Shown: in pieces, positions 11,375 through 24,559 of the stretch | Numbering within the stretch: position 1 is the first letter of the stretch | Layout of the letters: each line of letters begins with the position of its first letter | Assembly (NCBI GenBank): GCA_012976225.1 | Contig: JAAVVG010000010.1 | Span: 124,001 to 188,000, forward strand | DNA length: 64,000 nucleotides | DNA from: Golubevia sp. BC0850 | Taxonomy: Eukaryota > Basidiomycota > Exobasidiomycetes > Golubeviales > Golubeviaceae | Reading direction: 5' to 3' | Position numbers and translations under genes: made by a program | Notes under the pieces: model-generated | What the model saw: the letters and a program-made list of their open reading frames with translations, nothing else | Told to the model about the DNA's origin: nothing | The model's database searches: none

Positions 11375-12011
11375 CAGAGTCTCTGACTAATACATCAGTA
11401 TCTCTTTGCAAATAGGCTGTGACGGGAGGAGGACCCAGATCCAACAGTTTGAAAAGGCCCTTGGAGAATGATTTAGTAAAACTAATGTCTCTGAGGCTGA
11501 CCTTGTCGCACTTGAATGAATCTCCCACTTTGACCATGATTGGGAGATTGAATGTTGTGGTTGAGAGGATTGAGATATTGAGAACAGAGTTCGGCAACTC
11601 TTCTTTCGGAAGAGAAACTACGTGGAGGACACGTCTCAGTAAGAAAGGTGATCAGGGACTTCTTGCTCCCAACTCAATATCGCCCAAACTGGAATTTCCT
11701 CCTCAAACAATGAAAGAGGGTTCTTCTAAGGATCTAAGTCAAGTCTCCACGAACTAAACATGCTCCAACTTGAAAGTTGGTCTCTGATCAAGACCACTTA
11801 ACCTTCCAGAGCAAGATTCCACAGTGATTTAAAAATCAACTTCGGGTTCCAGAATTTTCTCCTTCTGAGATTTGAACCACAAACGTTCAGAGTTGAAGCG
11901 AGGGTAACGAGACAGAAGGGGAAAACAGAACTAGATGGAATTCAATTGAGAAAAAGTGAGACTCTAAATGAAAGCGAAAGCAGTACAAAGTTCGAGAAGG
12001 TGGGACAGAAA
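11375..12011. other. Intergenic region upstream of the unrecognised gene
   Basis: Lies between the 3' end of the PhoD gene and the start of the unrecognised minus-strand gene. A minus-strand open stretch begins at 11540 (ATG, MVKVGDSFKCDKVSLRDISF) and runs on into the unrecognised gene, in a different frame from it. It could be a 5' exon or leader, but I found no splice that joins it in frame. Confidence 0.3.
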
Positions 12012-14560
12012 TCAAGCTGAAGCTTTAATAGCTCCGGCAGCGGGTGGGTTTCCTCCGTTAATTGGGCGAGTAAGACGCTTGGCTCCCTTCTTGACGTTGA
12101 AGTTGGCAAGCTCGAAGGCTGGAGAGTCTTTAACGTTGTTATCTCTGATTCCCCAGAACTTAGCATTGAGCTCATCGCGCTGAGAGAAGGAAAAATGAAG
12201 AAGGATGAGGATCTGACAGAAGGAGAGGTGCTCCATTCCTTACGCGAAGTAGGATCGACTTTCAAACTCACCTTGAACTCAATCTCGAAGTACCCTCGAC
12301 TCGAACCATCCGCATATTGAAGCTGTTTGTTAGCTTTCACGAGACCTGCGGCTCTGGCAGTGTATCCTTCTGGGGTCATCTGTCCGTAACTACTTGAAGA
12401 GGAGACGGCTGAAAGAAGAGAGTTCGGCAGACAGGTTAGACGAGTCCCTCTTGAAAAGCCATCATAAAGGAGCGAATACCCTCTAACACTCACCAGTTCC
12501 AGCAAATTCAACTGCTACCGATCCTTCTCCAGTCTCAGCGTTGTACCTATCGAAGTTCTCTGGAAGCACACTGTCAGAAACCCAGCTGGCGTGTGAGTCA
12601 CCAGCTAGAATGATGACGTCGTCTGTCTTGTCGATAGCGTCAAACATACGCTGACGGTTGGAAAGGTATCCGTCCTGAGTGAGGCGGTCGAGATGGGACG
12701 CGAAAATCAGAAGGTGGTCCCACTACCAAGCGGGTCCAAATCTCAAGTTCGAGTACTCACCCAGGCATCTAGATCGAACGCTAGCTCTCCAGACTTTCCA
12801 TTGAGCTCATCAATCTGATTCACGATGATCTGTTGACTAATGACCTTCCAAGTAGCACCTCTCGCTTGAGATTGAGCCAAAGAATCGTATAACCATTTCT
12901 CTTGCTTACCTGTAGCGAGAGAATTTGAAGAAAGTAACAGGAGTCTGAATCAGGTTGAGCTAGTTTGACTTCCACTTCCTCTCAACCTCGAGGAAGAAGA
13001 GATTAGCGACAGACTGAGAGTGAGCCTTGATTTCCTAAGCACTCACCTCCCATCAAACTTCTGTTGGTATCGTTGGCCATAGCAGCGATCTCGTTGGTGT
13101 TGTAATAAAGATCAGTGATGTCTCTATCATATTTACGAGTATCGAGGAAACTGGGAGGAGGGATGAGGTTCAAAGTGTCAGCACATTTCTTCGCCGCTTC
13201 ACCTCGACCTTCTTCGCAATTTCGTTCGTTTCACTCACTGAAGATCAGCGAGTTTTCCCACTTGGAAAGATCTCCAGATTCTGAGTTTGTCAGTGGTATC
13301 GACTTGACGAATTGGCATCCATTCGTAGTAAGCTGAGGAGCGGACAAAAGATTGGATGGTGAGTTTCACATCATCTCCAGTTGACGATTCGTTTCCACAT
13401 CCAGTCACCCACCTTTGACAGCATTTCTCTTTCTCTCGCTAAATTGGATACCATTGACTTCACCAGCCTTGGTGTCGTTAGAATCGTGAGATCCACTTCT
13501 CCAATCATTATCGGCAAGCTCGTGATCATCCCATACCATCAACCAAGCACTGGCAGCATGGAGATCACGAAGACCTTGATCGATTTGCCTGTAAGAGGCG
13601 TATCTTTGACGATAATCGGTGAGGGAAGAGATCTCTCTGTCTGGAGCTGGGACTCTTCCATTTGCGACGGATTGACTGAGGGGAGTGTGTGTGTGATAGA
13701 AGCGTTAGAGCAGGGGCGAATCAAACAAAGAAGCATCAGGTACTTACGTAGTATTACCTCTGTATTCGTAGATGTAGTCACCGACGCTGAAGAAAAGATA
13801 AGAGCCTAAGATCAGCCCGCTGCCAGCAGTCATGACCCCTGAGGTCAAAGCTCAACAACACTCACTGAAGGTTGTAGTCGGCAAAGTTTCTATCAACAGC
13901 AGCCTTGTAGGCGTTGAAGAATCCAGTTGGGAGTTGAGAACAGGAGAAGACGTTGACCTTCAAAGAGTCTAGATCGAAGTCTTTCTTGGGCATGGTCTTG
14001 AATTGTCCAACTGGAGAGACATTAGAAGAATCGTGGCAAGATAAGAAACGATAGTAGTAGGTAGTCCAAGGTTGTAGGTGTTTTGTCTCGACTTTCAGAC
14101 TGGAGAATAGAAGAAAGTGAGTGGCGGGATGAGTGGAAGGGAATCTCTCATCCGAGTGCGAACAAAAGGGTACTCACGAATAGTCAACGTGCTTGGTAGT
14201 GAATGCGATACCGGCATCGACAACAGACTTTCCTTGGAAGCTCTTGTCAGTTGAGGTCTCGTACTTGAGACAGAGAGGAAGAATGGTGGACTTCTCTGGA
14301 ACTGGATGGGTCCAAAGAATTGCGGAATCGTCATAAGGGTCTCCAGAAGCGATTCCGTAAGGGAAACTTAGCTTTCCTCCAAATTGAGTAGTTCTCTTTT
14401 CCAATCTTGAGATTTCACCGACGTCGTGAGCGAGTCCTCCATGAGAGACAGTGACTGAAGGAGAGCGATAGGCCAAGTTGTTGAGCAATAGAGGTTCGGA
14501 AGCAGAAACTCCAGCAGAGACCAAGGAGATGAAAGAGAGTGCGAAGGTCAATTTGACCAT
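12012..14560 (-). CDS. PhoD-type alkaline phosphatase, secreted or vacuolar
   Basis: Ten exons: 14560..14178, 14099..13866, 13786..13748, 13675..13413, 13332..13239, 13150..13047, 12909..12761, 12674..12494, 12408..12272, 12179..12012 (583 aa). A signal peptide covers residues 1-20. The N-terminal PhoD domain shows FPYGIASGDPYDDSAILWTH. The metal-binding and active-site motifs of the family follow: HVGDYIYEY (about 206), WDDHELADNDW (about 269) and AGDSHASW (about 446). The signal peptide points to hydrolysis of phosphate esters or diesters outside the cell or in the vacuole. Exon 3 is 39 nt. The gene is divergent from the PCP1-like gene across 879 bp. PHO-type regulation is plausible for the family, but no clear binding site was identified. 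Confidence 0.92.
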
Positions 14561-15439
14561 GATTGAGTCTTGTTGGTAGGGAGTTGAAGAGGAGAGGGAG
14601 GAAGGACTGAAGTTAACGGATTAGAAATCCATTGTTTTCTAATGGTTGGAGGAAAGAAAGCCACCCTGAACGTGTCGTGATCGACATGCTTCTTCCATGT
14701 GTCCCTCGCTAGTCGCTACTAGAATTCGAAATGAAAAGAACAGGGCATTTGGACAAGAACCGAAAGGAGAACCTGCCTCAACCGCCGGGAAGGGACCGAT
14801 TCACCGATGGTTGGACGAAGAAGGGAAGGATCGAAGAAGCTCTTCCTCTGCAAGTCACTTGCCAACGTTTTGGGCGAAGAGAACAGTGAGGGACTTGGGA
14901 AGGACAGATGGATTGGAGTTCAGAAGAAATCTCTCCCAAAGTTGAATTCGCGAGAAGAGCGTCGTCCATGGACGTACTTTCTGGAGTGGCAACATCTTCA
15001 TGCCTCTTTCACTTCCCTAGGCCTGGAGCTCATTGCTGGAATTCATTATGGTCAGAAGGAGAAGAAGTGAATGGGTTCAGATTCAAGATTGATTGAGTCG
15101 AGTTTGATTGGACTGACCGGGTTCGTTGGTTGCTAGTGAGTTTACAAATGGTTGAAAGTGGCCCATAGCAAAAGTTGTTAATGAACTCAATAGCAACCAG
15201 CCAACCACTGATCCCTGGATCCAGCTCTTCTCTACCCTTTTTCTGCTATCTACTTGCTCTCGTAATTTACATGTTATATCTATGTATCCTTTGTCTCTTC
15301 CTTCTCAAAACCATCACTTGTTACAATCAAGTTCCAAATCCTCAACATTTGTACATGCACATGATCCAATCGCGTCTCCTCTCTTCGATTCTCCCTTCCC
15401 CTCCTCCCACATCATCCTTCCTCCTTTTCCTCCCCTCAA
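14561..15439. promoter_or_regulatory. Divergent promoter region, PhoD phosphatase / spindle-pole scaffold
   Basis: 879 bp between divergent start codons. Short open frames exist on both strands but have no coding character. No known element was recognised. Confidence 0.4.
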
Positions 15440-18400
15440 ATGGAGTTTGACACGCCCACCCGACTTCAAAAGAGAATTCTGGAAGCAGCAGGAGATTTCT
15501 CTGAAGACGTTTCACTTCCAGGATTAGGTCGTAGAGCTCCTTCAGCCTCAACTTCATTTGCAAGTGTTAGTGAATCGAGTCAAAGTAGATTCGATCAAGA
15601 TGAATCCATTAACAACAATCACCATCAGCAACAAAACAACACTTCAAGTCGAACCAATTTACCAAATTTCAACATCAGTCAAGGGAGAGTTGTAGGGAGG
15701 GATTCAACCAATGCTCCCACTAGCCATCCCCATCCAGATCCTTCAACTTCTTCTTTCTCTCTAGACACTTCGATTGATAAGCAGCAATCTACTAAGAACA
15801 AGAATAGGCAACGTGGATCCCCAACTTTACAATCAGTCTTAGCTTCCAACGTGAATCCTACCAGCTCCTCCTCTTCTTCAAACACTCAGAAAGTTGCACC
15901 CAAATCCAGTCTAACAACTCTTTCTGCAACTGAAAGATTGGCTTTATCTCAATCAAATAGATTCGATCGTTCCACTGATACCAATTCTTCATTAGGTCAA
16001 TCCATACCAGCATCAGCAGCAGCACCTGCTTCCAACCGCCGCCATCTTTTCAACGCATCCCTCTCCATCCCTCAATCTTCAACTCCACAATCTAACAATA
16101 CAAGATCTATCATTAGTGGATTGGGAACAGGTGGGAAGGCAAGTGGTGGAAACTTTCAAGATAGGATTCAGGATAGTCTGAACAAGAAACCTAAAACTCA
16201 AAGTAGTCCTGGTGGGTATTTAAACATGAATCAAAAACTTAGAGGTGGTGGAAGACAATCTGGGTTTACAAATACTACTACCGGAGAAAGTAATGAGAGC
16301 TGGAGGACTGGGAATGAAGGTGCTAGATCTGGAACTGGAAGGTTTCAAGGAGAGCAAGATGCTGGGGACCTTTCGAATGGATCAGAACAACAAAGGAATG
16401 GAAATGAAAGTGGTACCATCTTCAAATCTACTAGGAATTCAAATTTCTCTGGTACTAAGTCTTCTAGATCTAATCCTAGTCCAGAAGTAGAGGGACAAGT
16501 AGGAGTAACTTCCTCATCCTCTAGAAATTCAAGACCTGAAGCACCTCAAAGGAGAAGATCTAAATTGTCAAATTTAGTTTCTGAAGAAGGAACTACTACT
16601 ACTAGAACTATGCATACTTCAGATATCATCCCTTCTTTCGACGTTAGGAACGCCAGAATGGCTGAAACTTCAACTGATGAATACGATAGGATTGGACTTG
16701 AAAGTGGAAGATTAGATAGAAACAACTTACCTGAAAGAAGTTTAACTTATGACGAAAGTGAAGTGGTGGAACAGGACCAAGTGGACAGAGATTTATTGGC
16801 TAGAGATCAAAGTCAAGTGACCCAAGATGTTGATCTAACTCCACCTGAAAATGATCTAGGACAACCTGAACCTTCGCTTCAAAGAACGGAAACGAATGAT
16901 ACTTATACCAGAGATATTTCAGCTTCTGCGGATGTTACTCCTGCTGTTGATCATAGGTTATCGAATGGTAGAAGAAACTTTGGAGTTAGGATCTCTCCTG
17001 GAGAAAGTAGGAATAATAGAAATGGAATCTCTCCAACCCCTTCCCCTGAAAGATCTAGTTCGGCAATGGGTATGGCAACTGCTACCAAGACTCCCAGAGC
17101 TCCGGTTGATCCAGAGAAGATGAGGGAACATCTACTCTCTACACTCAAACACACTGGTCCAATCGTTAATGGGAAGATGCTTAGAGATCATCATGGTGGG
17201 AATAGAAGTATAGGTCAAACTCCTAGAGTCAGGAATCGCTTCAACCTAGAAAGCAGTGATCAAACAAACGGAACCAACTCTTTTGGTGAGGGAGGTGCTT
17301 CAACAAGTCCTCTTCGTGCTGGAGTGAGGGAACTAGCCAGAGCCAATTCTTTAGATCCTTCAAACCAAATCTCTAGAACCCCAGCTTCCATTCGCAACTC
17401 ACGCCTTCAAAATCTAGTCGCTGAAGAAGATGGTTTATCCTATGCTTCTTCTGAGTCCTCGAACGATTTAACTGTTCCAGCTAGAAACAGAGGTCTAAGA
17501 CGTGGAAACACTTCTTTACCTGGTGGAGTTGGAGCTACACCCAATCCTTACGATGATCAGAGAGTGGGACCCTCTTTAGCTAATGTCGATCCAATTAGAA
17601 TGGGAGCTTACCAAAATATCATGAGCAAACAGTTGGAGAAGAAGTTGGATGAGCAGCAGATTAGGATCAAGGAACTCGAAACTAACTGGAACAAAGCTTT
17701 AAGAGAGAATGAAATGTTGAGAAAAAGAGGTAGAGGAAACGTTTCTCCAAACAATGATAACGATCCCTCAATTCCTATTTCTGAGAACCAATCCATCAAT
17801 CCTAATAATCAAGTGGGAGATCAAACTTTCCAAGAACTCGAAGAAGAATTGAACCTTCAGATCGCTAGAACTAACAATTTAGAATCCGAATTAGATGATG
17901 AGAGAAAGGCCAATGCCGAACTGGAGAAAGAAAGCGACGAGCAATACGAAAACGCAAAGGAGTTTATGAGACAAAGAGATGAAGCTTTGGAGAAGATCAA
18001 AGAATTCGAATCCAGAGCTTCTTTAGCTGCTTCTCGGTCTCGTTCACGTCTTAACAAGTCCAAAACACGTCAAGAAGGTGATTTATCTCAAGTTTCCGGA
18101 GATGAAAATCAAAGTCAAGTGGAAGGGGAAGAGAAACCATTGACTAGAGCGGAATTGGAAGATCAGTTTGCTGAACTCGGAGAAGCTTACAACGAACTTT
18201 ACGACACACACGAATCTGTCAAGGAACAACATGTGGAAGCAGTGAAGGCTTTGCAGATCCAGGTTGAGGCTAAGGTTACAGAAATAGAGAATGGATTGAA
18301 ACAAGAAATTCGACAGGGTTTAGAACGAATTTGTTCCCTAGAAGAAGACTTGAGAGTTAGTTCGAACAAAGTTGAAAGGCTTCAGGAAGAAAGAGCTGGT

Positions 18401-21268
18401 TTGATGGATAGATCTATGGATACTAATGAGAATGCAAGTGAGAGAGAAAAAGTAATCATCGAATTAAATGACAAGATTGAAGTTCTAGACAATCAACTCC
18501 ATTTACTCAAACAAGAACTTGATGCTGCTGATCAAAGAGCTGAAGAGGATCAAGAAACTTTCAATAGGCTGGAAGATGAGTTAGCTGTCAAATTTGATCA
18601 TCTGGCAGATGCTGAAGCTGAAGTCGAGGAACTCAAAGTTTGGGTAACTGAAGCTGATCAGGATACGAAAGATGCTGTGGAGAAAGCTGAAGCCTTGGAA
18701 AAGCAAGTCGAATCTTTGAGAGACGCTTTGGTCGAAGCTGAAAAGCAAGCCGAGAATGCCAGGGAGAAATTGGTTCAAGTGGTGAGTTCTACACGAAAGA
18801 AAGCAGACGCTTTAACTCCTGATCGTCTCCTCACCAAATTCCCATTCTTCCATTTCTTCAGCAATCTGAAAACCAATCTCAACTTCGCTCCAAGAGAATC
18901 GCAGCTCTTTCTTCTAGCATGGTCTCTCATTCCAAGAACGATTCTAATGCTGGAATGCTCTCTCAGGATCAGATTCAAGGAGAAGAAGAACTTCAGAAAG
19001 AATTGGATCAAGCTTACATGGAAATCGGAAAACTTCAGAATCAAATCCAAAACGCAATCTCTTCCAAGGAGAATGATCAAGATTCTAATAATCAGAAGGA
19101 CTCTGTCATAGCTGAATTGAGAGAGCGAGTTGATGAATTAACAACTCTTTTGGAAGGAATCAAAGATCAACATCTGAGCTACTCGAATGTTGGAAACGAT
19201 TCTCAAGCTACTCCAAGGAAGAACCACTATCAGCACAAGGGTGTGAGAGACCTCAAGAGCAGTCCTTTCAAGGTTGCCATGAACTCTCCTGGCGTTCTCA
19301 GTGAGGTGAGTCTTCTTTATCGCGCTTTCGTGCTGGCGTCGCTTTCTTCTTTAGTTTCCCTACTGACTTTCCTTGGTGTCTTGGCGCCTCATCTTCTTTC
19401 TTAGGTCTCATGGCTTGGTCCTGACTCTACTATCGGAGGAACCAGTGTCATGGGAAAGATTGAAGTCCTTCAAGCTCGTTTAGCATTTCTGAACGCAGAC
19501 ATCGATCACAAGTTGGATAACTGGCCCTCTCTCAACAAGAAAGAAGTTCTAGCTAAACTCGAGTTCACAGAAAACAGAGTGTTGGATCTGGAAGCCGAAT
19601 TGAAACAGCTGAGAGCAGCTGAACCATCATCTCAGCCTAGGTCGAGTAGGAGCGAAAGTTTGAGTAAGAGTTCGGATGAGAGGAACAGAGCTTATACGGT
19701 AGTCGTCAATGAACTGAATGAGTTAAGATCGAAATGGGCAAACGACGTTCAAAAGTTCCAGCTTCAGAAGGAAGAGATGGAGAGAGTTAGAAGTGGCTTA
19801 CAGAGTAGGAATGATGTCATGTCGAGAGAGGCTGAGAATCAGAGGGAGAGAGAAAGGATACAGCGAATCAGCGCTAGAAAGACTACCCAGACAGTTCGGC
19901 AGGTCAGTGTAGAACGAGAGAGCATCACGAAAGAACCGATTCGAGATCGATCACTAACCCCACTCTTCCGATTCCATCCTCAACAGCAACTCGAAAGAGC
20001 TCGTAAAGTTACCGAAGCGTTCGAGCTCGAGCTCAAGGAAGGTCGCTCTCACCTTGAAGCTTTGGACTCTCAATCCAGAGACTCTTTCATTTCTCGTTCA
20101 GAGATCGAAGCCCGTCTAGCTCAGACTGAAACCAAATTCTCTCAAGTCCAACAATCTCTCCTTCAAAAGCAACGCAAGTACGAAGAACTCAACGACGAAC
20201 TCCTGCAGAACTCTAGAGGAGCTGGAGACGTTCATATCCAACTGTCTGCTCTGAGCAACGAAGTCGCGGAGGCCAAGAGAGAAGTGGAGAGAATTCAAGT
20301 TGAAAAGGAAGAAATCATCAACACGAAGAGTGAACTCAAGAATGAATATCAGAAGATCAAAGCTCATCATGAAAGCGTTTACGCAGAACTTCGAACTGCT
20401 AGAGAAGCCATGTACGCTCATCAAGAACAATTAGACGAGCAAGTCTCTACTATCGAAGCTTTGCATGCAGCTTTAAACCGTGGAAATATGGAACTGGAGA
20501 AAGCTTCAGGTGAAAGGGACAGGCTTTCCTTGGAAAGAGGTGGAATTCTATCGGAAGTCAAGGATCTTCATTCCACGCTGCTAAGACTGAGAAGGGAAGG
20601 TGGCCAATTATCAGAAGATATGAGCAAGCTAAGGAGCGAGAGAGACATGTGGAAGAGGAAAGAGTCGGAAATGAGAGATCTATGCAACAAGCTTAGAAGA
20701 GAAGCTGAGGCTCAGCTGGACAGACAAGCTGATCGCTTGCAGAGGGTCGAGAGAGAGATTGCTTTGCATCAATGCCTTGGGTGAGTTTCTGGTTCCGTTG
20801 TGTGTGGTGATAGAGTTTCAATTATTGACCTCCCTATCTTTTCTTCTCGTACCTGTCGTCCGCAGCGATCAATCTTCGCTGGAAGCCAAACATGCCTCAG
20901 AATGCAAAGGTCTAATGCTTCAAATCCGCTACCTCAAAGCCAAGTTCATGAGAGAATCTGATCTCAGAGCTGACCTCACCCATCAAAAATCGTACCTACT
21001 TCAACTGATCGGAGGATTGGAACTGAGTGAAGCTGCCACAGCTCAATTCATAGCCGACGTCGGTGTCTCAAGAGGGACGATCACACCTACTCGAACTCCA
21101 AGTCGGACATTCAAGAAGGTGGCTCTGGCAGTCAAAGCTTCTGTTAGAATGCAGCTGATGACCAAGAGATGGAGAGAGACTTGTGAGGTCAAGGCAACGC
21201 TTCGAGAAGCTCACTCAGCTAACGCCAAGCTCAGAGCAGAGAGGGAAAGGTTCGCTAGAGGGGTGTAG
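15440..21268 (+). CDS. Spindle-pole-body coiled-coil scaffold with PACT domain (Pcp1/Spc110/pericentrin type)
   Basis: Four exons: 15440..18781, 18862..19305, 19405..20780, 20866..21268 (1854 aa). The first ~700 residues are Ser/Asn/Arg-rich and low complexity. A near-continuous coiled coil runs from about 725 to 1720. The C-terminus (about 1722-1800) holds the PACT signature CKGLMLQIRYLKAKFMRESD followed by LRADLTHQKSYLLQLIGG, which targets pericentrin-like proteins to spindle poles by binding calmodulin or centrosome cores. By homology with fission yeast Pcp1 and budding yeast Spc110 it would anchor gamma-tubulin complexes at the nuclear spindle pole body. A CM1 motif was not clearly seen. 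The PACT domain sits in the last exon, after an 85-nt intron. Confidence 0.88.
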
Positions 21269-21568
21269 TTAAAAGCATATGGGTCAAATGTAAATTTTAG
21301 TTTCGTTTTCTTCTCATGCTTGGTTCTTGTTTCGTCTCGCAAGTTTCTTTCTACTTCATTATTTTGTTCTTGTCTAATTTTATTTAGGGCTCTTTGCAAT
21401 CATTACCAAATTCAATGTTCGTCTCCGATGAGCTTGAGAATGAGAAATGGTCGAGGTACGAGGTTTGTTTAAGTGAGCTGAGAATAGAAAAACTGTAGTG
21501 TACGAGAAAGGTAAGATTGAGTTCAAACCCAAATGCCAACCAAGAGATGTCTGCTCCTTTTGGCTCTT
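21269..21568. other. Convergent intergenic region
   Basis: 300 bp of 3' flank between the spindle-pole gene and the D-serine dehydratase gene. Nothing recognised. Confidence 0.4.
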
Positions 21569-23370
21569 TCACCAACCCTTCCAAGGGACCCAAACATCAA
21601 CAACCTTATCACCACCAGATTCAGAATCCACTACAAAGTAGTAAGGGTGAGCAGCAGCTGTCATGCACGCACTATGAACGAGACGCAAGAAAGAAGTGGG
21701 TCAGAACGGTCAACTTTCCTCATTCGAACTTCCATTCATCAGCCAATCTTCATCATACTCACTGCTGACCAACAATCCTAATCATCTCACCAATCTTCAT
21801 CTGGTCTGGCCAATCTCTTCCACCTTTTTCCAATTCCCAAACTTTCTTCCATTCATCAGGTCCACCTTTCCTAACCGTCAAAACTCCATGTTCCTGACTA
21901 ACTCTTCCCAATTCCCAACCAATTTTCTCGATTGGCCAAACGATGTGACCAAATCCACCTAGGGGTCCACCATCTTTTGACATACAAAGACCTCCTGCAT
22001 CGCACATTCCTTCGTCTCCTTGTCTAGCTTTTCCATTCTCCGGCCATTGCCCAGTTTGTTCTTCACCTCTTTTTGGGTACTCTGCAATAACTGTTGATAG
22101 AATTGAAAGAGCGACATCGTTGATCGCACTTGAACCTTGAGCTGGGATGGCATTCGTAGCGATTTGTTGTAGATCTAAGAAAGGATAGTTTCCGGCATGA
22201 AGCTCTAATTTGCCGTTCAATTCTGAGTTCAGCTTTTTGAGAATCTCAGAATTGGAGGCTGCATGAGCTGTAGGAGTTGAACCAACTGACAGAATAAAAG
22301 GAGATGAGTGACGGGCATCTGATCCTAGAATTGAAGCAGCGGAAGAAGCGGCCGAATTGACACACTTGACTTCAGTTGTTAGGAAACCATCTGCCTCAGA
22401 AGCAGATTTGGAAGCGTAGGATTGTCCAGCATGGGCGTAGAATCCATGAACTCCAACGTGAGGGCTTGCAGCGAAAGATTGAAGCAGTTGTGTCAGGAGT
22501 GGAGAATCTGGTTCGATTCCTGCACGTCTGTGAATGAAACAAAGGGATGGAAAGTTTCAGATCAATGTGTTCACTTTGATCAGAAGAAAGGGTGACCTTT
22601 GGATGAAGGGCACTCTCACTCACTTGCCGCCAGTTTCGATCTTGACGAAGCAGCTCCAAGGTCCTTCTCCAGCTTCCTTAGCTGCTTGTTCGACAGCTTC
22701 CACCTGTTTCGGGTGATCAACCATCAGTCTGACTTCGGCTTTCCCTCTTTGAGGACTGGCTTTTCTTAGAGCTGAACGAAGAGAGAAGAGGTCTTGAAGT
22801 TTGTTGATCCCTACTGGAAGTCCATAGAGAATCTACGTCCAAGAAAGAGGAGAAGTGTGAAAGAACTGATAGGTTTGTCGTTGATTCAACTGCAGATCGT
22901 AGATACTCACATCGTCTACAATTCCCTGTTCAACAAGCCCACCTTCCAAGATCCCCCACCCTTCTGCTAAAGTCGATACAATGACTGCATTCGTGCTTCC
23001 TTCTGTACTTCGAAGCTGACAATAAGTTCCTTCTGATGTCTGAACTCCGTTGGTAATTAAAAGATGGGGTAGTGAGGGAAAGGGTCTTGCTCAAAGTGTG
23101 ACTCGGATTTCTCCTTTTTCTCTGTGAATCCTCTCTTCTCTACTCTACTTTACCCACCTTATGGGTTTTGACATGAGCTCTGAACAGAGCACCCCAATCC
23201 AGACTTATCTTATGCATTCGAGCACAGTTGTCTCTGACTTTGGCTACATCAACGATGGCAGCTGGAGTTCGTAAAGAAGTTAGAGGTTTGCCTACGAAGG
23301 CTTTGGCGAGAGCTTCTTTGGAAGGTAGCAGGGCTAAATCACCTCTGGCTGTTGAGGTTTGATGGTCCAT
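21569..23370 (-). CDS. DSD1: D-serine dehydratase (PLP- and zinc-dependent, Dsd1 type)
   Basis: Five exons: 23370..23158, 23039..22911, 22832..22624, 22527..21763, 21671..21569 (472 aa). This fold-type III PLP enzyme converts D-serine to pyruvate and ammonia through 2-aminoacrylate. The PLP lysine lies in AHVKTHKT (Lys68 likely). The C-terminal zinc ligands are in GQHACM, the HxC pair typical of eukaryotic Dsd1, just after the last splice (CA|T). The protein ends in VWVPWKGW. I chose the start at 23370 (MDHQTSTARGDLALL); an in-frame ATG at 23406 would add 12 Lys-rich residues coded by an A-rich tract. D-threonine aldolase is a possible alternative, but the HxC pair and overall match favour Dsd1. 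It is divergent from RidA, with 183 bp between starts. Confidence 0.9.
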
Positions 23371-23553
23371 ATTGAGGTTTTTTTTTGTTTTTTTTGAGAA
23401 GAGCAATGGTCAAGAAGGGAAGGAAGAAAGAAGAAAAGTCCCATGATTAAGGCAAGATCTTATCGTCAGCGTGGGGGAGCTTGGCACACATGAGCAGTCG
23501 ATATACTTCCCTCTTCCTTCTTTCCATCTTCTCCAAGCAGCAAATTTTCAACC
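23371..23553. promoter_or_regulatory. Shared divergent promoter, DSD1 / RidA
   Basis: 183 bp between start codons. The DSD1 side carries two long T runs (9 and 8 T) at about 23378-23395, giving an A-rich leader on the minus strand. These may act as a nucleosome-free poly(dA:dT) element. Confidence 0.5.
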
Positions 23554-24444
23554 ATGTCTAAAGTCATCAAAGAGAACGTGAGTAGACCTCGCTCACTTCA
23601 ACTTGCTAGCTCCAAGCTCACCGAATCACTTCGTAGTGTGATCAACTCTTCCTGCGTCCAGACATTTACTCTACGACAGCTAAGGTGCCTTCTGCTGCAT
23701 TAGTCTATGGATCAGGAATCACTCCCATCGATTCAGAGGGAAAGATCGTACCAGGTGAGACCTACAGCCAGCTTCTCTTCTTCTGTCCTACCTCGAAGCT
23801 AATCTCCACTCCTCCTTCACAGGTGGAATCAAGGAACACACAGCTCATATCATCAAGAGTATTGAGAAAGCTTTGAAGAATGCTGGGTCTGATTTGGATC
23901 ATCTGGTTAAGATGAATGTGAGTACGATAGGAAGTAGAGTTGGGGTGGAATTGAATTGGAGGTATCGCTGGTGAGCTGGGGCTGGAAGGAATAGACACCA
24001 AGCTGGCTAATTCAGAGGGATAGCAATCGCAGGAGCTTTCAGGCAAACTTTCGATACGGTTGGTGGAAGCCCCAGCACGACTGACACCATTTTCTCCATC
24101 TTTGGCTCCCTCCCCACCCTGGTAGGTCTACCTCAAAGGTGAGCTCTTCACCTTTCTCGACTCTGCTCTGCGTTCGCTGTCTGACTCGCTATACCTCTCT
24201 GAATTTCCTCTTCTTCAGACATGGACGACTTCGCTGAGATGAACAAGGCGAGTACCGAGTAGTCCCGAAATTCAAAAGTGTTACTTCCACCAGCTCCTAA
24301 CGTCTGATTTCTCGCTCCAACATCACCTATCAGGTCTACGACGAACTGATCCCAGCTCCTAAGCCAGCTCGAACTTGTATTCAGGCAGGAAAGCTACCAA
24401 TGGATGTGGTTGTTGAGATCGAATACGTCGCGGCAATGCCATAA
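23554..24444 (+). CDS. RidA/YjgF/Mmf1 family imine-enamine deaminase
   Basis: Six exons: 23554..23577, 23637..23754, 23823..23917, 24124..24136, 24219..24247, 24334..24444 (129 aa, the normal family length). RidA proteins hydrolyse reactive 2-aminoacrylate and related imines to ketoacids, protecting PLP enzymes. Landmarks are YGSGITPIDSEGKIVPGGIK, the MNKVYDE segment, and Arg106 in PARTCIQAGKLP, the arginine that binds the substrate carboxylate. No transit peptide is visible, so it resembles cytosolic Hmf1 more than mitochondrial Mmf1. Exon 4 is only 13 nt. The last intron is GC-AG (AAG|GCGAGT); the uninterrupted family match across the join makes this secure. Confidence 0.94.
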
Positions 24445-24559
24445 ATCAAAGTCAGACTGAAAATGTGATTCTTTGTTAACTCCGTAATACTATTTATACA
24501 GTTATGAATTTGGTTCTCTATCTCAGATGCGTGATAGATATCAATGAACTAAGACTGTC

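Noticed and set aside
14697-15096. Short plus-strand frames between PhoD and the spindle-pole gene
   Set aside because: No domain, no splice partners, and three overlapping frames of equal quality; looks like random open DNA.
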